Assembly: GCA_009731375.1 (NCBI GenBank)
Contig: BJOX01000038.1
Coordinates: 998,209 to 1,062,208 of the forward strand
DNA: 64,000 nt
Reading direction: 5' to 3'
Source: Paulinella micropora
Lineage: Eukaryota; Cercozoa; Imbricatea; Euglyphida
Position 1 is the stretch's first letter; each line of letters begins with the position of its first letter. Below are positions 1 through 9,806 of this stretch, in pieces. Made by a program: the position numbers and the translations under genes. Below the pieces are notes generated by a model. That model was not told the DNA's origin, made no database searches, and saw only the letters and a list, made by a program, of their open reading frames with translations.

Positions 1-540
1 CACAAAGTCATTCTATATGGCTGACAATAAGTGAAATGTCAGGAAATAATGATAATTTAGTAATTATATCGATTGTTTGCCCTTTTACGCTGATTTTGTA
101 GCAGAGGACGCACAACTATGCTCTGACTTGGGTGTAGTTGTGTAGTACACTGCTGAGTCAGTGCAAGTCTGCGCCCGTGGCTCCAAGTCCGTAAACATTC
201 TTAGAATGAGATCAGACTGCAATAGTAAATAGTTGCAAACATTAAAAACATGTTTTCCTGCATCGCCCTTGAATTTGCTATCAAAACCCGCTGATTTGAC
301 ATGTACGAAAACTCGAAAAATACGTATGTCAGACAGGTCCGGACCGCCCTCCGGAGTACTGTTGAAGTGAAGTCAAAGTCAGTCTAAATTAATAAAAACA
401 TGTTTTAATATCGTTTTAATAAGTTTTCCTAGCATCGGCATCGTTTCTACACGTATCCTGAGAGTTTTGAAAAAACCAGCCAAAACCTTAGAAAATTTGG
501 GAAAAAATGGGATCCCAAAGTTACGCGATTCCTTTGTTCT
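1..540. other. Flanking DNA without a recognisable gene
   Basis: I see no gene here. The only open frame (minus strand, 379-561, 60 residues) is short, has no family resemblance, and runs into a repeat module at its edge. The base composition is less AT-rich than the Polinton genes downstream. In complete element E1 the fibre gene lies at the matching position to the left of the acidic coiled-coil gene. It is absent here, so element E0 seems to be truncated on its left side near position 541. Confidence 0.5.
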
Positions 541-566
541 AGCACGAAGTGAGATTGTCAAATATC
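541..566. repeat. Partial cloverleaf-type module (copy 0)
   Basis: The segment matches the last arm and border of the intergenic modules found intact elsewhere (compare 36270-36304). It has the same 'agcacgaag' arm and the same terminal AAATATC, followed by AATTAATT as after copy C. Only one side remains, so this is probably a broken copy at the left edge of E0. Confidence 0.5.
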
Positions 567-630
567 AATTAATTATTTAATTTTATTTTTGTTAAATTAT
601 AGCAACAAAGATTAAAAGCGTATCTAAATT
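567..630 (+). promoter_or_regulatory. AT-rich promoter-like stretch before the coiled-coil gene
   Basis: An AATTAATTATTTAATTTTATTTTT tract precedes the ATG at 631. The same AATTAATTATTTT-type tract lies upstream of plus-strand genes in E1, E2 and E3. Here a clear TATATATA box is lacking. The promoter role is an inference from this recurrence. Confidence 0.35.
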
Positions 631-1152
631 ATGCCGTCAAAGGAAGCATCAAAGGAAAATTGGAAGAAGGCTGTTCAAGCAAATAGAGAAAATGCTGAAC
701 GGCGAAAGGACGATTGGGCTCGCGAACGGCTCCGCAAGAAGGGGGAACTGAAAGATAAGACCATAGATGAAATAATTGAATCTGATGCTGAGTTAAGTGT
801 TGCTAAGGAAATACTGGCAAAACCCGAAATCGTAGAAGACGAAAGCGACAGCGACAGCGGAATTGACATGTCTGAGGTTATTGCTAATCATATGCTTAGA
901 AAGATAAAAAAGAATGCTAAAAAGCCTAAGAAGAAAACAGCGAAGAAAACACCACCACCCAAGAAGCCAGAGAATGACAGCGAAGAAGAAGAAGAAAGTG
1001 AGAGCGAAGAAAGCGAAGATTATGAAACAACAGGCGAAAAACAGCGAGGTGGAAAAAAACGAAGTGAAAAAATATCAGTTAATGTATATAATACCACTCA
1101 TAAAGAGAAGGTAAAAAGTCAAGAGGCTGATAAAGTATTTCTTAAATTCTAA
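631..1152 (+). CDS. Acidic/basic coiled-coil protein with conserved tail
   Basis: I do not recognise a named family. The 173-residue product is almost entirely charged. It has a Lys/Arg/Glu-rich N-terminal half, a block of Lys and Pro (about residues 94-112), a Ser/Glu run (about 115-130), and a conserved C-terminus with ISVNVYN and a final FLKF. Element E1 carries a homologue at 19093-19554 with the same ISVNVYN...FLKF ending, next to its integrase, so the gene is a standard member of this Polinton lineage. The charge pattern would suit nucleic-acid or scaffold binding, but that is inference. The stop codon lies two bases from the cloverleaf module at 1154, and the next ATG (1313) lies one base beyond the module's other end. 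Confidence 0.75.
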   Translation: MPSKEASKENWKKAVQANRENAERRKDDWARERLRKKGELKDKTIDEIIESDAELSVAKEILAKPEIVEDESDSDSGIDMSEVIANHMLRKIKKNAKKPKKKTAKKTPPPKKPENDSEEEEESESEESEDYETTGEKQRGGKKRSEKISVNVYNTTHKEKVKSQEADKVFLKF

Positions 1153-1153
1153 T

Positions 1154-1311
1154 GATATTTGTAAATCCACACTCTCATTCGTTTCACTCATTTTCGTGTG
1201 TTTTACAAACATCGTCACCCATTAAATTTTTTCCAAAAATAAAAAACGATGTTTATGAATATAGCGAGAAATCTTGCGATTAGCAAGATAGAAGCGAAAT
1301 TCATAAATATC
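1154..1311. repeat. Cloverleaf module A (stop-to-start spacer)
   Basis: The module is bounded by GATATTT and AAATATC, a 7-base inverted pair. Inside are three arms. Arm 1 is TTTGTAAA with TTTACAAA. Arm 2 is AACATCG with CGATGTT. Arm 3 is TTATGAAT with ATTCATAA, holding an inner ATCTTGC/GCAAGAT stem. It fills the whole gap between the stop of the coiled-coil gene and the integrase ATG, which is read within AATATCAATG. Confidence 0.85.
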
Positions 1312-1312
1312 A

Positions 1313-2313
1313 ATGGACAACAAACATACAACTGCTAATATTAATGCACAGGATAAGAATACGCTACTAGAAGATACTCCGAAAGGCGAACCAACAGAGG
1401 AAGAAAAAAAAGATACAGCACAGGAAATATTTCGGCAGACAAAGCCCAGAACAAGAGGTACAACAATATGGGCAGATAAAGTTTTAGATATGGTAAATAT
1501 TGATTTAATGGATATGACTAAAGTCGCAACGAAAAATAAAAATTATAATTTTGCTTTGATTTGGATTGATATTCATAGTCGGTATGCTTACGCCATCCCG
1601 ATAAAAAATAAGTTTTCAACTACGGTCTTAGAAGCACTCAAAAAACTACCAAAGCCCAAGGCATTCATCTCAGACAGCGGTGGTGAATTTAAGGGAGCGG
1701 TTGGAGAATGGATTGGTAATAATGGTATTAATCATTTTAATGTTGAAGTGGGAGACCATAATTCATAGGTATTGTTGATAGATTTGTAAGAACTCTACGA
1801 GAACAACTCCATGTTATATGGGCTTATAATGGCAACTTTGATTGGATAAATTACATTGAAGATGTTGTTTATTATTATAACAAAAAGAAGCACTCAACAA
1901 TTAAAGCCTCACCACTTGAAGTGTTTAACGGCACCGATACTAACAAGCAGGAACATTATGTGGATAAGAATTTATTTGATTTTAAAGAGGGAGACAAGGT
2001 AAGAAAACTTAACAAAAAACATATACTAGAAAAGGGAGGTAAGACTTGGAGCAAACAAATATATAAAGTAAAAGGCCGTAGGGGCTACCGGATTATATTA
2101 ACGAATGATGATATAGTATCGCCCCGACACTTATTAAAGACCGAGGTCGCCGAAGAAGATGACACAAAAGACGAACCGGATATTAATAAGGAATTAAAAA
2201 AATTAACAAAAGAAAAACAAACAAAGCATTTACTGAATAGAGAACAAATTAATCCTTCAAATGTCCGCACAGGGACAAGAGTCCGAAAGAAAAAAGAAAT
2301 TTTGGATTTGTAG
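1313..2313 (+). pseudogene. Polinton rve-type integrase, frameshifted
   Basis: This is a retroviral-type (rve) integrase that would join element ends to host DNA. The first part (1313-1768) has an acidic N-terminal leader, the first catalytic Asp in NIDLMDM, and the second in ISDSGGEF. Reading breaks at a TAG at 1766-1768 through a one-base frame change and resumes to 2313. The second part has GIVDRF, where the usual catalytic Glu is read as Asp, and YNKKKHSTI, typical of the family. Near the end comes a small beta-type tail (about 2065-2135) that occupies the place of the chromodomain of other Polinton integrases, and a basic terminus. E1 has a homologue at 19861-20855. The homologous genes lie near the right end of each element. 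Confidence 0.85.
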
Positions 2314-2792
2314 CCTCGTTTCTTCTGTGTGTCCTTTTCTGGAGGAGGATTTATCACAGCAAACTTAGAATACCTAGGTGCTAGGCCTTTGATGTAATAG
2401 GCCTTTAAGGCTTTGAATGAACGAAAAACACAAATAACACCTGCTCCTTCATAAGCAACATATGGTATTTCGTCATCCCCTCCCGTAATCATAAAGACAG
2501 CATCCTTACTTCCTTCTTTTTTCTCTTCGTAGATAGCATCTGGCTTATCCATATCGCTGTTAAAGATAACATACACCTTTCCCTCGTGCTCCTTTGGCTT
2601 TGTTTGACTTTTAATTTTCTTTTTTCCAAAAGCTGAAAGGGGGCTAGAAGCATTTCCTACTTTTCCCTCAGCCTGAGCTTGCTTGTCCTCGTGTTTGTCG
2701 TCTTGGGGCGGTTCAGTGGCTGGTGCTACTGCAAGGGTTGGCTCTTGGACAGGCTCTGCTTCGGGAGCGGTGGTCTTCTTCTTTGGTGGCAT
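2085..2792 (-). CDS. Pro/Ala/Lys-rich protein of unknown function
   Basis: I do not recognise the family. The start at 2792 gives a Lys-rich N-terminus (MPPKKKTT), then a Pro/Glu/Ala linker to about residue 60. A compact domain follows, at about residues 70-150, with alternating strands and an AYEGAGVICVF segment. The open frame continues antisense to the integrase 3' end (2085-2313). That tail is probably read-through, and the real domain likely ends near 2320. A decayed minus-strand gene occupies the same place in E1 (20942-21300). Adjacent genes 2976-3290 and 3287-3457 run the same way. Confidence 0.55.
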   Translation of the reverse strand: MPPKKKTTAPEAEPVQEPTLAVAPATEPPQDDKHEDKQAQAEGKVGNASSPLSAFGKKKIKSQTKPKEHEGKVYVIFNSDMDKPDAIYEEKKEGSKDAVFMITGGDDEIPYVAYEGAGVICVFRSFKALKAYYIKGLAPRYSKFAVINPPPEKDTQKKRGYKSKISFFFRTLVPVRTFEGLICSLFSKCFVCFSFVNFFNSLLISGSSFVSSSSATSVFNKCRGDTISSFVNIIR

Positions 2793-2975
2793 CGCCTACC
2801 CACACATCGAAAAAGCACAAAACACATATGTGGGTAGTGTCTGGAAGCCGTTCTAATTATTTATATGTCTATCATGTGCTTTTTTACTAACAAAAATAAT
2901 TATATTGTCTGATGTGAGTGTGTGTCGTGTTGTTTGAGGAGAGGTGAGCGGGTAGACAGACACCACACAACATAA

Positions 2976-3290
2976 TTAAGACAACAATTGATTATTATTT
3001 CTTATATATTCTTTATATTTCACTAACACCTGATCAAATTGTTCTCCTTTCTCAATCATCTTTCTAGCCCCTACTTCTTCTCTAGCAGTCATTAGAAATT
3101 TATTATTCTCTAACCACTTATCAAAGAAGTTCATTTCTTTTTTTACTCGCTTCTCGTGTCTTATCTTTTGTCTCTTCGTCTTTCTCATATTCTCAGTCAT
3201 AACTTTATGCTCCTCAACTTCCTCCTTCCTCTTTTCTATTGCTTCAATTCTTTTATTTACTTCTTCTAATTCCAATTCAAGACTAATCAT
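2976..3290 (-). CDS. Terminal charged coiled-coil protein
   Basis: A 104-residue protein with a long Glu/Lys heptad-like helix (residues 1-55) and a second helical part beginning FFDKWLENN. The C-terminal part resembles a plus-strand remnant at the right end of E2 (about 41190-41337), with the shared pattern ARK-I-GK/E...YK-Y-R. The start at 3290 overlaps the stop of the upstream minus-strand gene by four bases, so the two are probably co-expressed. Function unknown; a similarly placed coiled-coil gene in E1 is 21424-21687. Confidence 0.65.
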   Translation of the reverse strand: MISLELELEEVNKRIEAIEKRKEEVEEHKVMTENMRKTKRQKIRHEKRVKKEMNFFDKWLENNKFLMTAREEVGARKMIEKGEQFDQVLVKYKEYIRNNNQLLS

Positions 3291-3457
3291 TTGTTTTTTT
3301 GTTTTTTCTTTTTTGATTTTTGATTTATTTCGTCCCTTGTTAGTTTTTTATTGTTTTTATCAGAATAATATTCTGTCCAATCAGTCCCTTCCTCTCTCTC
3401 TACTTCCTCGCCACTACTACTGCTTTCTTGTGCTTCGTCGTCTATGAAATCGCTCAT
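3287..3457 (-). CDS. Small acidic-to-basic protein
   Basis: A start at 3457 (MSDFIDDE) gives 56 residues. The first half is acidic and Ser-rich and the end is a Lys/Gln-rich tail. Longer starts upstream add a hydrophobic stretch without homologous support. It overlaps the next gene by ATGA (3287-3290), a translational-coupling style arrangement. No family is recognised. Confidence 0.5.
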   Translation of the reverse strand: MSDFIDDEAQESSSSGEEVEREEGTDWTEYYSDKNNKKLTRDEINQKSKKKKQKNK

Positions 3458-3722
3458 AGAAAGTGCGGAAAAAACAAGAAAATGCAAAAAAACAAAAAGT
3501 GTGTTTTTGGTTTTTTCTGGTTTTTCTGTAAAGTAGTCCAAAATGTGCTGACAATTTATATTGTCGTTTTTGTTGTTGTGGTATGCTATGACGGTTTGTC
3601 TGTGCGAAAAAAGTGGCTGATGGCGTGTGGTGGGATTAGTTTGGCTGATGGCTTTAATTTCGGCGGATCGGTGTGATTAGTTGCTTTGTGAGGTGGTTGG
3701 TGGCTTATGTGATGTTCCGGTT

Positions 3723-3728
3723 TTTAGC
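3723..3728. repeat. Target-site duplication of E1, left copy (TTTAGC)
   Basis: TTTAGC here and at 22120-22125 directly flank the two inverted ends of E1. A 6-bp duplication is the hallmark of Polinton integration. Confidence 0.85.
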
Positions 3729-3828
3729 AGTAGTATAGGGTCGCACTTCGTCACACTTTTTCAAGACATACCACCCGCCACCACAGAGACACACACCGGC
3801 CGGCCCGCACGGGACAAAATGGCAACGG
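3729..3828. repeat. E1 left terminal inverted repeat
   Basis: Begins AGTAGTATAGGGTCGCAC and ends at GGCAACGG (3828). It matches the reverse complement of 22020-22119 apart from the outermost base (A here, C in the other end). The AG start is usual for Polintons. Sequence similarity between the ends stops sharply after 3828. Confidence 0.95.
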
Positions 3829-3947
3829 ATAAATAAGTTCGTATTTTAAATTAAAGTCATAAAAATATAGACACATACAGGATGACAAACGAAGACACAC
3901 AAAAAACTGCGACAAGTCGCAGGTTTACCATTTCAAAATGATGTATT

Positions 3948-4304
3948 ATGATAAAGAATAATGAAAAGAGGCCGATGGTACAAGTTCAATTGAGAGAAGG
4001 AGTTATTAAAACGATGTTTAAGAGTTTTACTATTGGAAAACGAAGAACCCAAGAACAAGCAATGGAAGAAGCAAAGAAATACCACGAGGAAAAAGTAAAA
4101 CCAAAGTATGATGAATGGAAAGTTAATTATGATAAGGAAACAAAAGAAATCAAAAAAGAAAAGAAAAGGAATTGGAAGAAAACATTCAAGTGTGAGTGCG
4201 GAGTTGAAATCAATAGGAGTAGCAAAGCAAGACATATGAAATCAAAAATTCATACGGCACCGCCAGCACCGCCCGCCCCGCCCGCACCGCCCGCCCCGCC
4301 CTAA
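3948..4304 (+). CDS. Small basic zinc-finger protein at left end
   Basis: A 118-residue Lys/Glu-rich protein. Its C-terminal part has a C2H2-like finger (CECG...RHMKSKIH, two Cys spaced by one residue and two His spaced by four), and it ends in a short Pro-Ala repeat (APPAPP) from a GC-rich repeat at 4257-4302. E2 has a decayed counterpart at 23609-23934 with the same CVCGKTIG...THEK finger at the same map position. The role is unknown. The pairing with the polymerase gene suggests DNA handling or early regulation, by inference only. Confidence 0.65.
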   Translation: MIKNNEKRPMVQVQLREGVIKTMFKSFTIGKRRTQEQAMEEAKKYHEEKVKPKYDEWKVNYDKETKEIKKEKKRNWKKTFKCECGVEINRSSKARHMKSKIHTAPPAPPAPPAPPAPP

Positions 4305-4380
4305 TTTCCATCTAAACACAGGGCCCCCCGTATATATAGACACGGGGAGCACACGGCGGACCACGGCGGGGGCAGACAAT

Positions 4381-4438
4381 TGAGATAATTAATTTTATTT
4401 TTGAAAATTTTATTTTCCTATATATACACCTACCAACG
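4381..4438 (+). promoter_or_regulatory. Promoter-like module of the E1 polymerase
   Basis: The order is AATTAATTTTATTTTTG, then a T-rich stretch, then TATATATACACCTACC, just before the ATG at 4439. Closely similar arrangements precede the ExoX-like genes (9225-9284, 27866-27923, 60415-60480) and the E3 polymerase (56535-56587). Confidence 0.55.
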
Positions 4439-7400
4439 ATGGAGACACACACTTACAACGGTATTCAGCATAGGTTGGACAGATTTAGGGAACAAAAAAT
4501 TAATTATGAATCAAAAGGGTCAGGGGTCATGATGTGCTTTACATAATACCTGAGGGGTATAAAAGAAAATATAAGGTGGATACAACAATGGCCCAAAATG
4601 ACTTGAACAGAGTAAGAGGTGCTGTTTACTTTCATGCTATGCCAGAAGCACCACCCTTCCCAGTAGATGAACAACCGCAGTTTGAAGCGAAAGTGAGAGA
4701 AAGAAAGGAAAAGGTGAAAGACCTAATGCGGTATGCGAACTACGAAATCAAACACGTTGATAGAAAGAAGCACGTGCTGGGTATTAATGAAAGCCAGTAT
4801 TGGGTTAGGCTTACTGGAAACTTCACTTCTTTTAGTATGAATGATATTCTACAGTTTATTGAGATAATACTGAAGGACTTTATCAAAAGACAGATGCAAA
4901 GTAGTATGGTTAGTGTAAGTATCAAGTTTGTAGATTACTATGGAGCGGTATCTACGGGTTTGAAGACTATTAATCAGATTTCTGTCAGAGATGTTTTGGA
5001 AAGATTGTCAGCATTATTTCAAACCAACGAAAGCCTTTATACAGATGAAAAGGGGTCTAATATGGATAAGTTTAGATTCGTTTTGAAATCTGTTGAAATG
5101 CCGACGGGCGGAACGAGGCTTCAAGTAATTAATAAATTAGATGTATATAAAAAGAGAGGAGTAATTCAAATTAATAATACAGACAACATATGTTTAGCCA
5201 GAGCAATTGTTGTAGTAAAAGCAAAAATTGAAAAACATAAAAAATACAAGACAATAATGATGGGACGAAAGATACAGGAGGAGATGGCTATTAAGTTGCA
5301 CGAAGAAGCGAAAGTCATTCAGGATGTGTGCGGTATTCCTGAAATTAAAACTTTTGCTAGCCACATTAAATACAATCTGGTTATGGTTGAATTCCCTGAC
5401 AAGATTGTTTATAAGACAGATTTACTTGATGAGGCTGGCAAACGACTTACTAACCTTTACATACTTAAGACAGAGAACCACTACGATGCGATAACCAATA
5501 TGAAGTCTATGGTATGTAAAGAAAACTTCTGTGAGTTATGCTTAAGAGGATTTCAAAAGCGACACGCCTGCGAAGCTAAATGTAATATCTGCGAAACCAA
5601 AGACTGTAAGGGTATTAACGATAAAAGCAATTGGACTGATTGCTATTCGTGTAATAGAAAGTTTCCAAATACGGTATGTTTCAACAACCACAAGAGGGCG
5701 AATTGCGATATCAAAGCGAAATGTCTTACGTGCGGACTTAATTACAGGAGAAAGGACAAACACAAATGCGGATATGCGAAATGCCGTAATTGTAAGGAAC
5801 TGAAACCACTTGAACACCAATGCGAAATCGTGAAGAAAGAGATACTTCCGTTTTCAGAGAAATACATATTCTTTGACTTTGAGGCGACACAGGATACGGG
5901 CGAGCACATAGTCAATCACGCGGAAAGTCAGTATTTTGATGCTAAGGAACCACCCGTCATTCATAAGAACATTGATGATTTCTGTAAGTGGGCTTTTGAA
6001 TCTAAGCACAACGGCTTTACATTCATTGCTCATAACAGTCGCGGTTATGACTGTCAGTTTATTCTTAAATGGTTAGTGGATAACGGACAGGCACCATTCG
6101 TCATTTATCAAGGCGGTAAGATTATGATGATGACTTTGAAGAAATACAGTTTCATTGATAGTTTGAGTTTCCTTACGATGCCGTTGTCAGACTTTCCTAA
6201 AACATTAGGATTGAAGGAACTTAAACAGGGTTTCTTCCCTCACTATTTCAATACGGATAAGAACAAAAATTATGTTGGTGTTATGCCTCATAAGAAGCAC
6301 TACGGCTACGACGCGATGAAAGATAAGAAAAGAGCGGAATTCTTAGAATGGTATGAAAGCCAAAGAAACAACACATTTGATATGCGGAAGGAAATCGCCG
6401 AATACTGTCATAGCGATGTTGACATTTTGAGAAGGGGTTGTATGGATTTCAGAAAGCAGTTTCTAGAATTCGGTATTGACCCGTTTCAATATACAACTAT
6501 TGCGAGTTGTGTTATGGCTTTGTATCGGGCTAAGTTTATGCCTGAGAATTCAATTGCTGTGTTGAAGGCGGAGAAGCAAAACAGGATTACCTCTCGGGCT
6601 TGTGTTGAATTGATAGCTTACAGAAGCAGGTTAGACCAAACTGATATTAAACATGCTTTCAATGGTGGTGAAAAGATGTTTAATTTAGGACAGTCAAATG
6701 TTTATGTTGATGGCTGGGACGAAAAGACGAAAACCGCTTATGAGTTTTACGGGTGTCATTGGCATGGATGTCAGAAATGCTACAACAGCAATACATTGAA
6801 TATCAAAAAAAAAAAAATTATGGGAGAACTATGTAAAAAAACAAAAGAAAGAGAAGTTTTATTAAGCAAACTTTTTGGAGTATCAAAAGTTATTACTATC
6901 TGGGAATGTGAATGGAGATTAATGAAAACAAGTGAAAGCCTAGCGGAAGATACGAACGAACGAATTACTGAACAAGAAGGACTGAACCCGCGAGAGGCGA
7001 TGTTTGGGGGTAGAACGGATGCTCTAACATTGTATTGGAAAGCACGGCACAACAGCGAATATGCAAAATACATTGACATATGCTCTCTGTATCCTACCGT
7101 TATGTTTTACGACCTTTACCCTAGCGGGCACCACGAAATCATTAGACCCAGTAACGACGATGACCGAAAGGATATGAAAAACAAATCATAAACAGAGAAT
7201 ATTTCGGAGTGGCTAAGGTTAAGATGCTACCGCCGAGAAAATTACTACACCCCGTTTTACCTAAGGCGGATAGAGGTAAGCTTATGTATTACTTATGCGA
7301 CAAGTGCGGAATGACTGAACAGAAAACCGAATGTAAGCACACCGATAACGAGCGAGCAATAACGGGCACTTGGGCAACTCCTGAAATCTACAAGGCCTTA

Positions 7401-8456
7401 GACAAAGGCTATAAGTTGATTAAGGTATATGAGGTATGGCACTGGAAGGAACAGAGCAGTAGCCTGTTCAAAGATTACATAAAAACTTTCTTAAAGGTTA
7501 AACAAGAGTCAAGCGGATATCCTGATGGATGTATTACACAGGAACAAAAAAGAAACTACATTGACAGTATGGAAATCAAGATGGGAATTAAGATGGACGA
7601 AAACAAAATTGAAGAAAACCCAGGACGGCGAGCGGTTGCTAAGTTGTGCTTGAATAGCCTGTGGGGCAAGTTTGGTGAAAAGCAAAACAAAACTCAAAAC
7701 AAAATGATTAAAGATAAAGATACCTTATACAAGTTAATGAACGATAAGTCAGTTGATAACATAAACATAAACATTATTAACGACAAAATAATAGAAGCGA
7801 GTTATGACCTTAAACAAGATGCGGTAAGCGACCCAGTAAAAACAAATATTGTAGTTGCTTTATTTACGACTTGCCACGCGAGGATTAGACTATATGAGAT
7901 GATGGATAAACTAGACAACCGAATTCTATACCACGATACGGACAGTGTCATATACACAACAGACTTAACGAAAGGCGAAACAGATGTGAAAACTGGTAAG
8001 TTGTTAGGCGAATGGACGGACGAACTACACGGAGCAAAGATTATGACCTTTATCGGAGGCGGACCAAAGTGTTATGGATATGTCTTAGATAACGGCAAAG
8101 CGAGTATGAAAGTAAAAGGCTTTAGTATGAATTATGAAAACAATAAATCATTAAATTTACCAAATATGTTAAGTGTCATTAGTTGCGGACTTGGAATTAA
8201 AAACAACGACCTTATTGAGAACGGCAAGAATGAATTGTTAGAGTTGCTTAAAACTCAGGAAGAAAAATTGATAGCTAAACGAATTGAAAAATCTGGTAAA
8301 GTTGTTATTGTAGAGAACAGCAAGATAACAAGAGATAAACAACAGAAAAAAATAACGAGTGAATACTTAGAAAAAATATTCAGCTTTACTTACACTAAAA
8401 GAAATATTATAGGTATCGTAGATAATGCGATTGAAACAAGGCCGTTTGGATACTAA
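4439..8456 (+). pseudogene. Protein-primed family B DNA polymerase (pPolB), frameshifted
   Basis: This is the replicative polymerase of the element. An ATG at 4439 opens the frame, which shifts near 4530. The long frame then runs to a stop at 7191 and resumes at once in another frame to 8456, with the break in an A-rich stretch near 7180. The order is: an N-terminal region; a Cys-rich multi-zinc segment (about 5515-5830); the exonuclease motif FFDFEAT (about 5870); a YGCHWHGC endonuclease-like insert (about 6745); polymerase motif A DICSLYPT (7074); motif B KLCLNSLWGK (about 7642); and motif C YHDTDS (about 7930). Its sequence and zinc insert differ clearly from the E2 and E3 polymerases. A programmed shift is possible but less likely, given similar breaks throughout. 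Confidence 0.9.
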
Positions 8457-9172
8457 ATGAAAAAAATTTGATAAAAGAAAAATTTATTTTTTTTGCCTTT
8501 TTACCCCTACCCTTAAAGCTTCTAATTGTATGAATTCCTTTTTTTGGTTTCACTAACTTAGTATTTACCGCCGTCGCCCCTAACAATGATACAGGGTCAA
8601 ATGCGGTTCGGTAGTTTGTTGTTAGCTTCGCAGTCTTTGCTCTTTTACCTTTTGGATTTACTCTTGTAGCTACTCTGTCAATTACTCCTTCAATGAGGTC
8701 TCTTGTGCTACTGCCTTTATTGTATGTTGTAGCCTTCACCCCAGTCTGTCGGCTTAAATCTTTTGCTATTGTGCCACCTAACGAATGACCCGTAAGCTCT
8801 ACATTATCCTTACCATATTTCTTTATGACTTCATTAACCAGCTTCTGCTCTTCTTTATATCTCGGTGTTCTTTTTAATACTCCCTTTACTAATGCGACAT
8901 CGGTGAGTAAGTCTCGCTTATCCGCGGAACCTCTAAATGCCACAATTGCTTTACCAACTTTTTTCATACACTGTTGATTTTTCTTTGCTGGCAACTGGTT
9001 TCCATCCGTCAGCACCTTTTCTCTCTGACGAACACAAATATACATCCTCTGACAACTCAGCACTGCCTCCCTTCTGCTTTCTGTATTCCTTACCAGCTTT
9101 TTTCAATGCATCCTTGTAGCTTATGTTATGCTTAGCAGAGTAAGCCTTAACGAACTTTATCCATTCGGACAT
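8407..9172 (-). pseudogene. Class 3-type lipase, frameshifted
   Basis: An alpha/beta-hydrolase with the nucleophile elbow GHSLGG and upstream AIVAFRGS, as in class 3 lipases. Polintons, virophages and related viruses carry such genes, probably for membrane passage. A start at 9172 (MSEWIKF) is chosen because E3 starts at the same residue. The N-terminal part (WIKFVKAYSAKH...ALKKAGKEYRK) is a small basic helical module. One extra T near 8959 shifts the frame between the N-terminal module and the hydrolase core. The 3' end overlaps the polymerase 3' end by 50 bases, tail to tail. E2 has no lipase. Confidence 0.85.
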
Positions 9173-9173
9173 T

Positions 9174-9193
9174 CGCGGAGACTTCGCCTCCGC
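9174..9193. repeat. Triloop-style hairpin repeat (GCGGAG...CTCCGC)
   Basis: The sequence is GCGGAGACTTCGCCTCCGC, a 6-base stem with a short loop, one base upstream of the lipase start codon. Related copies lie at 19849-19867 and, inside the integrase leader, at 19896-19914. Confidence 0.65.
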
Positions 9194-9224
9194 ACCTCCA
9201 CTGGTTTTGTGAAACTTTTTCAAA

Positions 9225-9284
9225 AGTTTCTATATAATTATTTATTTTTTATTTTTTATATTACCCTATATATACTACCCTACT
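9225..9284 (+). promoter_or_regulatory. Promoter-like module between lipase and ExoX-like gene
   Basis: An AT-rich tract followed by CCTATATATACTACCC sits directly upstream of the ATG at 9285. The lipase runs the other way, so this short region may serve both genes. E3 has the same arrangement at 60396-60480. Confidence 0.5.
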
Positions 9285-9562
9285 ATGACCACCCTAACAA
9301 GACTGTGCGAGAAGTTCCAAAAACTTTCCATTGAAGGAGAAAAAAAATCCTTCTCGTTAGAAGATGTTCAAAAGGTAATCCACGACGAAATAAAAGCGAT
9401 TGAATAAAAGAGAAATACACAGCCGAAAGACACTTTTCAATTTGGCAAATACTGCGGAAAGAAGTTTGAAGATATCGCAAAGATTGACAAGCCGTATATT
9501 GAATGGTTAGTTCGTCAGCCGTGGTGCCGAAATACGGTTGAATTGAAAAAATATTTGATTTA
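9285..9562 (+). pseudogene. Small ExoX-C-like protein, nonsense mutated
   Basis: The conserved core is FGKY(C/K)GKKFEDIAKIDKPYIEWL, which matches the small C-terminal domain found in ExoX-type exonucleases and DUF3820-type proteins. An N-terminal helix (TLTRLCEKF) is shared with the E2 and E3 copies. A TAA at about 9405 interrupts the frame where E3 reads a sense codon. The ATG at 9285 is kept only here; E2 and E3 have ATT and ATA at that position. Function in Polintons is unknown; a nucleic-acid role is inferred from the ExoX link. Confidence 0.7.
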
Positions 9563-9762
9563 ATGCTTTTACATTTCTTTTTTTCGTATTCCTCACGGTC
9601 TTTCTTAGCCTTTGTAAAGAACTTAATTAAGTTTTCCCGTCTAACATCATTCACATCTTCATTTTTTGTAAAGTATGCGATAGCACAAGTTTCATCGCAG
9701 AATTGGTAGTTATCAACCGTAGCAGTTAATATATCTTTTTTTTCGCACTCTTTACACGACAT
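9563..9762 (-). CDS. Small treble-clef zinc protein
   Basis: From 9762 the protein begins MSCKECEKKD and has Cys pairs C-x2-C and FCDETC (C-x3-C), a pattern of TRASH/MYM-type treble-clef fingers, followed by a charged helix. The open frame continues to 9283 antisense to the ExoX-like gene, but that part is probably read-through, so I end the likely gene at 9563. The E1 protein at 19560-19817 has a similar CYVCG...FCSNYC finger. No function can be assigned. Confidence 0.55.
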
Positions 9763-9806
9763 TGTGAGGTATATTATGGGAAAAATAAAATATTTCTAAA
9801 AATAAT

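Larger units (their letters stand above)
541..3728. mobile_element. E0: right-hand fragment of a Polinton/Maverick
   Basis: This stretch holds, in order, an acidic/basic coiled-coil gene (+), an rve integrase (+), a Pro/Lys-rich gene (-) and two small charged genes (-). It is the same right-end gene set as in complete element E1 (19040-21856). The capsid, polymerase and fibre genes that should lie to the left are missing from the window. No inverted repeat of its own could be recognised. Element E1 is inserted at its right side, with its target duplication at 3723-3728. Confidence 0.7.

Noticed and set aside
1154-1311. Cloverleaf modules as tRNA genes or tRNA-like SINEs
   Set aside because: There are no A-box or B-box promoter motifs, no conserved T-arm sequence, and arm sequences vary with compensating changes unlike tRNAs.
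3542-3722. Small open frame at 3428-3676 on the plus strand
   Set aside because: It is antisense to the small acidic gene in part and otherwise shows only low-complexity hydrophobic sequence without a homologue.
7176-7209. Programmed ribosomal frameshift in the E1 polymerase
   Set aside because: An A-rich stretch is present, but no clear slippery heptamer with a following structure was seen, and similar breaks occur at unrelated places in most long genes.
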